A model generated the notes under the pieces. The model ran no database searches. It saw only the letters and a program-made list of their open reading frames with translations, and was not told the DNA's origin. 10,459 nucleotides of DNA, taken from JBEKYD01 sp049509915. Its GTDB lineage: Bacteria > Acidobacteriota > Terriglobia > Bryobacterales > Bryobacteraceae. Each line of letters starts with the position of its first letter. Within the stretch, counting starts at the first letter, position 1. The DNA lies in contig JBEKZL010000261.1 of NCBI GenBank assembly GCA_049509915.1, positions 1-10,459 of the forward strand, in the 5' to 3' direction. Both the position numbers and the translations under genes were made by a program. This document shows, in pieces, positions 5,987-10,459 of this stretch.

Positions 5987-8167
5987 TCATCTGATCCGAA
6001 ACAGCACTTCGTTGCCGGAGCGGGCTTCGACGGTCATGTTCCATTCGAGCGGGTGGGACAGAATCGCCTGGCCGTAAGGGGCGTTGCCGGAGTTGCCCAC
6101 CGGGGCCATTACGTACCGATAGCCGGCGCGTTTCAGCAGGCGGGCCAGGGCGAACCGCCAGTCCTCCGGTCGGCGAAGGCTGGTGACGCCCGGGGTGGCG
6201 AGCTTGCTCCAATGAAAGTCGAGGCCCTGGAGCCAGCAATCGAGCGACACGCCAATCGCCGGGGCATGGGACAGAACCACGGCGGCGTCGATGGTGCGCG
6301 GACGGTCGAAATCCACTTCCAGGAACATGCCGCGGCGGACCGGCTCCCAGGTGCGATACCGGGTGAGTGTCAACCCGTCGAAAGCCAGCGGTGCTTCCCA
6401 TACGTTAGGCTTGGCGCGGAGGGTCCATGCGGGGCTGGGGTCGAGTTGCTCGCCGGCCGAATCGAACTGGACTTCATCGGCGTCCCATTCGTTGGGATAA
6501 CTGGAGGGAATCCGAAACTGGACGGCCCGCAGGGCTTGGGGCGGGAACTCGAAGCGCCAGTTATAGAAATAATCGGTGGCCGCGTGGGTGACCAGGTAGA
6601 ACATGTCGGCAAAGCGGTCGCACTCGGCCGATTGCCACGAGACGCGCACGTCGCGGTCGAGGTAGGCGGCGGCCACCTGGTCGAAAGAGAAGATGCGCGC
6701 GCCGGGAGGGGTATGGGCTTCGATCATGCGCGCGGCGGCGTACTCGGTGGTGTGGGACTCCAGATAGCGGGGCTCGGGCTCGAGGCGTAGTGCCGCGCGT
6801 AGGGGAAACTCGTGCAGGCGAAACGTCCAGGGTGGTTGAAGAGTGTCGAGTACTTGCGGCCAGCAGAGAACGGCTTGAACCCAGAACGCAGCCCAGGCGG
6901 CGCGGCGCGGCAGCGCCAGGCCCAGAGCCAGCCATGCGAAGGCTACCGCCGGCATCAGGAAGCGGGCGCCTTTGTTGCTCAACCAGGGCGTCGCCAGCAG
7001 CAGGGCCGCCGCCAGGCACAGCCGGCCGGCGCGAGTGCGCCATGCGAGCAACGTCAGCGGCAGTAGAAACAGGACCGGTCCGAAGGTGCCCACCAGGAGG
7101 TCGCCGAAAGCCAGTTCCCAGGGCACGCCCCACCATTTCACCGCGCCCAGGGAAGCCAGGTGCGAGGCGAGATCGGTTTCGGTGGCGAGGTGAAAGAACG
7201 GATTGGGGAAGAGGCGGTTGCCGAGCGGGGCCAGAGGATTGCCGGTGAGGATGGCGGCGCGCCCCATCCACGGCGCAATCGCCAGCGCGGCTCCGGCGGC
7301 CAACGGCACGAGGCTGCGCCAGCGGCGGTGGGCGGCGACGAATAGGCCAGCTCCCAACACGACGGCCGCGCCCGGCATCTTGACCGCGTAGCAGAAGCCG
7401 GACGTCAGGCCCGCGGCCACGAGACAGCCGTCGCCGGGCGCCCGGTCCAGCCATTCGAGGAGAAGCCAAAACGACGCCAGCGCGAAGAAAACCAGCGCGG
7501 CGTCGCTGTAAGACGACGATCCAGTGAGCCCGGCCACGGGAGCGAAAAAATAGGCTCCAGCGGCGAGTAGCGCGCCGGCACGGCTCAATCCCAAACGCCA
7601 GGCAATACGGAGAATCAGGGGCGGCGTCGCGGCAAATAGAGCGAACTCCACCAGTTTCGCGGCCGAGTGGCGTCCGAAAGCAAACGCCATGGTGAACAGC
7701 ATTTCCATTCCCTGCGGCACCAGGTCGAAGAAGGTGATCCGGTCGGGAAAAGCTCCACGGCGGACGTACTCGGCCGGAAGACCGAGATGATAAGTGAAGC
7801 CATCGGGCCAGGTTTCGGGCGAGAGCGCGTTGACTAGATACCAGGCCGCGTAGGCGAGAAAAGGCAGGGCAAGAAACACGGAAGAACAACCAACGGCAAA
7901 CATGCCGCCTCCACGTGTGGCGAGAGCGCGCGATCGCCGCGCCCAAATAAGCGCTGCCAGGGGTGCCGCGCCCACGGCGAGATAAACGGGCCAACCGCCG
8001 GCGCCACAAGCCAATACGACAAACACTAGCAGGCTCTCGACGGCGGCGCCCACCGCCAGCTCGATTTCCCAGGGCGCGGTAAGCCGACGTAACGTCAAGA
8101 CCCCCCACGCATAAGCTGAAGCGATGGTGAAAACACCACCCAAGAGAATGGAGAACAGCGCGGGCAC
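5987..8167 (-). CDS. GT-C-type membrane glycosyltransferase-like protein with C-terminal discoidin-like region
   Basis: A 726-residue protein with a polytopic N-terminal part (about residues 1-437, 11-13 hydrophobic segments) and a soluble C-terminal part, probably periplasmic. The first large loop after the helix at 90-113 reads ETWPDGFTYHLGLPAEYVRRG (118-138), which resembles the D-x3-YHL-x2-P loop of GT-C/PMT-like enzymes; D122 is the candidate catalytic acid. Such enzymes move sugars from polyprenyl-phosphate donors onto lipids or proteins. Residues about 545-640 look like a discoidin/F5-8C-type beta sandwich: DADEVQFDSAGEQL, WEAPLAFDGLTLTRYRTWEP, GMFLEVDFDRPRTIDAAVV. The GTG start lies 5 bases after the repressor stop, with no clear Shine-Dalgarno sequence, so coupling is likely. 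It is the last gene of its operon. Donor and acceptor are unknown, and enzymatic activity is not proven by the sequence. Confidence 0.8.
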   Translation of the reverse strand: MPALFSILLGGVFTIASAYAWGVLTLRRLTAPWEIELAVGAAVESLLVFVVLACGAGGWPVYLAVGAAPLAALIWARRSRALATRGGGMFAVGCSSVFLALPFLAYAAWYLVNALSPETWPDGFTYHLGLPAEYVRRGAFPDRITFFDLVPQGMEMLFTMAFAFGRHSAAKLVEFALFAATPPLILRIAWRLGLSRAGALLAAGAYFFAPVAGLTGSSSYSDAALVFFALASFWLLLEWLDRAPGDGCLVAAGLTSGFCYAVKMPGAAVVLGAGLFVAAHRRWRSLVPLAAGAALAIAPWMGRAAILTGNPLAPLGNRLFPNPFFHLATETDLASHLASLGAVKWWGVPWELAFGDLLVGTFGPVLFLLPLTLLAWRTRAGRLCLAAALLLATPWLSNKGARFLMPAVAFAWLALGLALPRRAAWAAFWVQAVLCWPQVLDTLQPPWTFRLHEFPLRAALRLEPEPRYLESHTTEYAAARMIEAHTPPGARIFSFDQVAAAYLDRDVRVSWQSAECDRFADMFYLVTHAATDYFYNWRFEFPPQALRAVQFRIPSSYPNEWDADEVQFDSAGEQLDPSPAWTLRAKPNVWEAPLAFDGLTLTRYRTWEPVRRGMFLEVDFDRPRTIDAAVVLSHAPAIGVSLDCWLQGLDFHWSKLATPGVTSLRRPEDWRFALARLLKRAGYRYVMAPVGNSGNAPYGQAILSHPLEWNMTVEARSGNEVLFRIR

Positions 8168-8172
8168 TGGAC

Positions 8173-8562
8173 TTAGAGCAGCGTCGTATCGATACCGGAC
8201 GAAATTTCCATGCGGGGCGGGGCGGCGGCGACATCGCCGGGATGGGCTGCGTTCAGGAAAAGCCGCAGCTCGTCTTCGGATCCGTCGAAGAAGCCGTCCA
8301 CCAACTCCCGGACAGCGGCGCGCCGGGTGGCGTCCCGGGATGCTTGCGGGGCGTACAGGAAGGCGCGTCCGGACTTGCGGCGCGATAGTTTGCCTTTGCG
8401 CACCAGCCTTTCAAGCACGGTCATGATGGTAGTGTAGGCTAGCGGGCGAGTGGCCGCCACGGCGGCGCGGACGTCTTTCACCGACGCTTCGCCGGCGGAC
8501 CAGAGCGCGTTCAGGCACATCAATTCGAGCGGCGGGGGAACGTCGCGAGCGGTTCTTGGCAT
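8173..8562 (-). CDS. BlaI/MecI/CopY-family transcriptional repressor
   Basis: A small winged-helix repressor of the penicillinase-repressor family. The DNA-binding half matches well: PLELMCLNALWSAGEASVKDV, then PLAYTTIMTVLERLVRKGKL (recognition helix region) and the wing RKSGRAFLYAP. The short dimerisation half contains AVRELVDGFFDGSEDEL. Two ATGs lie in tandem (8565 and 8562). GGAGGAG at 8568-8574 is 5 bases from the second and only 2 from the first, so I chose 8562, giving 129 residues. The start overlaps the stop of the upstream ribonuclease gene. In classical systems BlaI is cleaved on a signal from the BlaR1 membrane protease. No BlaR1 is present here, so the partner is elsewhere or absent. 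Targets could include its own operon, but I see no certain operator. Confidence 0.92.
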   Translation of the reverse strand: MPRTARDVPPPLELMCLNALWSAGEASVKDVRAAVAATRPLAYTTIMTVLERLVRKGKLSRRKSGRAFLYAPQASRDATRRAAVRELVDGFFDGSEDELRLFLNAAHPGDVAAAPPRMEISSGIDTTLL

Positions 8563-9662
8563 CATTTCTCCTCCAGCGGCAGCGCCGGCTGCAGGGCCGC
8601 GAGAAGTTTGCTGCCAAAGGGAGAATCCACCGGAGCCGGGCGCGCCCCGGGAACTGCGTTGGCAGCGGGTGTCGGCGCCGGAATGGGGGCGGCTGGCGGC
8701 TGGGCAGGCAAGTAGCGGTCCATCTTCAATACTGGTCGCTCAAGGGCGCCGTTGTAGGCCGTGAAGCAGCCGTCCACCTGGCGGTCGCTCTCGATCAGCG
8801 CCCGCATGCATTCCATCTTGGAGTCCATGTCGTCGAGGTAATGCAGCAGCAGGGCTTCGGGAAACATGGGCAGCTTTGGGGAACCGAATTCCAGGTGGCC
8901 ATGGTGGCTCAGAATCATATGTTCCACCAGGGAGCGAAGCGGCGGCGGAAAGTTGGGCAAGCCACGCAATTTGTCGGCCACCATGCGCAGGGCAATCTGG
9001 ATGTGCCCGATCAATTGCCCTTCGGTGGAATAAGAGAAGCCGCGTTCGTAGTTCAACTCGTAAATTTTGCCGATATCGTGCAGCACCACGCCGGCGAGCA
9101 AAAGATCGCCGTCGACGATGGGATAGTGGGGTGCGACGATGGAAGCCAGGGCGCAAAGCGACAGCACGTGCTCCAGGAGCCCGCCCAGGAAAGCATGATG
9201 GATTTGCTTGGCGGCCGGGGCGCGGCGATAGCGCTGGGCGATATCCGGGTCATCCAGCAGGGCGTCGAGCAGCCCTCTCAGGTGGGGATTCGCGAGGGCC
9301 GCCACGCGGGCGCGCAACTCGCCCCACATCTCGTCCGAATCTCGCCGGGAGGAAGGGAAATAATCGCTATAGTCGACTTCGCTGTCGTCCATGCGGCGCA
9401 TCTTGTGCACGGTCAACTGCGGGCGGTTGTGAAAAATCTGAATGAGTCCCTTGACCTTGACGAAGTCGTCGCGATCGAAGGCGTCAACCACTTCGGCGAC
9501 GTTATCCCACATCTTGGCGTCGAGCTCGCCAGTGCGGTCCGCCAAAAGCAGAGAGAGATAGATCTCGCCGGTACGCTTGGTGCGGACCTCTTTGGAATGC
9601 ACCAGAAAATTGGCGGTGACTACCTTGTTGGGTTCCAGCTCGTTTACATAGGGAGATTTCAT
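8562..9662 (-). CDS. YhaM-like 3'-5' exoribonuclease (OB fold + HD domain)
   Basis: Cytoplasmic metal-dependent nuclease of the YhaM/Cbf1 type, which trims single-stranded RNA (and DNA in some members) from the 3' end. Residues about 14-90 form an OB-fold nucleic-acid-binding domain (EIYLSLLLADRTGELDAKMWD). The HD domain follows at about 150-310. It shows IHHAFLGGLLEHV (154-166), LLLAGVVLHDIGKIYEL (187-203; metal ligands H195 and D196), GHIQIALRMV (219-228), EHMILSHHGHLEFGSP (247-262) and EALLLHYLDDMDSKM (269-283). All expected histidines and aspartates are present. About 50 extra residues at the C-terminus are Pro/Ala-rich and probably disordered. The ATG shares ATGA with the stop of the upstream PPIase gene and has no Shine-Dalgarno sequence, so translation is coupled. 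A more general HD phosphohydrolase is the alternative, but the OB-HD order fits YhaM closely. Confidence 0.9.
   Translation of the reverse strand: MKSPYVNELEPNKVVTANFLVHSKEVRTKRTGEIYLSLLLADRTGELDAKMWDNVAEVVDAFDRDDFVKVKGLIQIFHNRPQLTVHKMRRMDDSEVDYSDYFPSSRRDSDEMWGELRARVAALANPHLRGLLDALLDDPDIAQRYRRAPAAKQIHHAFLGGLLEHVLSLCALASIVAPHYPIVDGDLLLAGVVLHDIGKIYELNYERGFSYSTEGQLIGHIQIALRMVADKLRGLPNFPPPLRSLVEHMILSHHGHLEFGSPKLPMFPEALLLHYLDDMDSKMECMRALIESDRQVDGCFTAYNGALERPVLKMDRYLPAQPPAAPIPAPTPAANAVPGARPAPVDSPFGSKLLAALQPALPLEEK
8568..8574 (-). promoter_or_regulatory. Strong ribosome-binding site for the BlaI-like repressor
   Basis: GGAGGAG on the minus strand lies inside the last codons of the ribonuclease gene, 5 bases before the second of two tandem ATGs. 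It is the only strong Shine-Dalgarno sequence in this operon, so the repressor can be translated independently of its upstream neighbour. Confidence 0.7.
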
Positions 9663-10459
9663 TGCTTGATGGGCGTAGCGGCTGGCGCGGGCGCCGGGGA
9701 CGACGCATCGGACTGCGGTTGGTCCTTCCGCTCCCCCAGTTGCGAGGTATCGACATCGGGCCGCTTGGCATTGGTGTCGACGGTTCCGGGGATGGGAATG
9801 AACAACAGGTGTTTGCGCTTTTTGTGTTGGGCCGCCACCTCTTCCTTGGTAGTAGTTTGCGGCTTGAGCTGGGCAATTTCATGCCAGCGGGTATCCTGGC
9901 CCGGAGCGGCCCCGGTGTCGATGTAGCCGTCTTTGACTTCTAAAAACGACGCCTGGCGAAGCTTGGTGAGATAGGGCCGCATACGGGCGGCGATCTGCGG
10001 CTCGGACAGCTTGTCCTGGATGGCTTCCTTCACTTCGTCGAAGGTTGCCTGGCCGGCTTCGTAGCGCTCGTCCACCTTCAGAATGACGAAACCCTGAGGG
10101 CGCCGAAAGGCATCGGTGACGTAGCCTTTTTTCTCCTTGAACACCACGTCCTCTATATCCTTGGCCAGCACGCCCCGGCTGTAAGGAGGGAGTTGGCCGC
10201 CATTGCGGGCGGTTTCCTGATCGTCGGAATTGGCCTGCACCAGTTCGGTAAACTTCTCGCCCTTGCGCGCGCGCGCCACCAATTCCTTGGCCTTCTTCTC
10301 GGCTGCCGCGGCCTGTTCGGGAGTCTTGCCCTCGGTGGAGATCAGAATCTGGCTCAAATAGATCTGTTCCTTGCGGACGTACTCGGATTTGTGCTCCTCG
10401 TAGTATTTGCGCAGGTCGGCTTCCGGGATGGTGACGTGCATGCCGATTTCCTGGCCCAC
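9659..10459 (-). CDS. Parvulin-type peptidyl-prolyl isomerase / SurA-like chaperone (5' end outside window)
   Basis: The C-terminal 266 residues of a PpiC-type foldase, probably periplasmic. The frame is still open at the right edge, and the GTG there is only the edge codon, not a start. An N-terminal chaperone segment and signal peptide are expected outside. Visible parts are ITIPEADLRKYYEEH-like helix (residues 10-23), then the rotamase domain at about 31-131: EQIYLSQILIST, EKFTELVQANSDD, GGQLPPYSRGVL, DAFRRPQGFVILKVDE. The helix TFDEVKEAIQDKL (139-151) is the usual segment after such domains. The last 90 residues are unusual: a basic hydrophobic patch KKRKHLLFIPIPG (213-225), then a Pro/Ala/Ser-rich tail. 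Such enzymes assist folding of exported and outer-membrane proteins. The stop overlaps the start of the ribonuclease gene (ATGA). Confidence 0.88.
   Translation of the reverse strand: MGQEIGMHVTIPEADLRKYYEEHKSEYVRKEQIYLSQILISTEGKTPEQAAAAEKKAKELVARARKGEKFTELVQANSDDQETARNGGQLPPYSRGVLAKDIEDVVFKEKKGYVTDAFRRPQGFVILKVDERYEAGQATFDEVKEAIQDKLSEPQIAARMRPYLTKLRQASFLEVKDGYIDTGAAPGQDTRWHEIAQLKPQTTTKEEVAAQHKKRKHLLFIPIPGTVDTNAKRPDVDTSQLGERKDQPQSDASSPAPAPAATPIKQ

Noticed and set aside
6561..8234. 557-codon open frame on the minus strand
   Set aside because: Frame-shifted shadow of the membrane glycosyltransferase-like gene; Arg/Ser/Pro-rich and without hydrophobic segments.
8556..9926. 456-codon open frame on the plus strand
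   Set aside because: Antisense to the YhaM-like gene and the PPIase 3' end, both of which show clear family motifs.

Overview
The window looks like a chromosomal segment of a high-GC Gram-negative bacterium, most likely an acidobacterium of the Solibacter/Bryobacter type. The strongest pointer is a stand-alone FtsX/MacB-type permease with two duplicated halves and no ATPase next to it (an 'ADOP', acidobacterial duplicated orphan permease). The other genes fit: a parvulin-type periplasmic chaperone, a YhaM-like HD ribonuclease, a BlaI-like repressor and a GT-C membrane protein. Taxonomy is inferred from gene content only.

Layout. (1) Positions 1-2270, minus strand: a compact operon read scpA (GTG start) > scpB > rluB-like pseudouridine synthase, the last cut by the left edge. 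ScpA and ScpB are the kleisin and winged-helix partners of SMC condensin; the pseudouridine synthase modifies 23S rRNA. The genes are 8 bases apart or overlap (TGATG at scpB/rluB). (2) Positions 2271-2395: a 125-base divergent gap. (3) Positions 2396-4825, plus strand: the ADOP permease, best started at an internal ATG behind a good ribosome-binding site. (4) Positions 4826-5914, plus strand: a short gap holding what may be the 3' end of a lost gene, then a 306-residue protein with a C-terminal HEPN (Apea-like) module. This gene has clearly lower GC than its neighbours and looks acquired. (5) Positions 5915-5986: a 72-base convergent gap with no clear terminator. (6) Positions 5987-10459, minus strand: a second operon read PPIase (5' end outside the window) > YhaM-like 3'-5' exoribonuclease > BlaI/MecI-like repressor > GT-C membrane protein with a C-terminal discoidin-like region. 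Neighbouring genes in it overlap or are 5 bases apart.

The two minus-strand operons hold the housekeeping functions. The two plus-strand genes between them (ADOP and HEPN) look like accessory cargo. I found no RNA genes, CRISPR array, complete mobile element or obvious multi-gene defence system. The most interesting items are the HEPN protein with the gene fragment in front of it, the discoidin-like domain on the glycosyltransferase-like protein, and the orphan BlaI-like repressor inside the operon.
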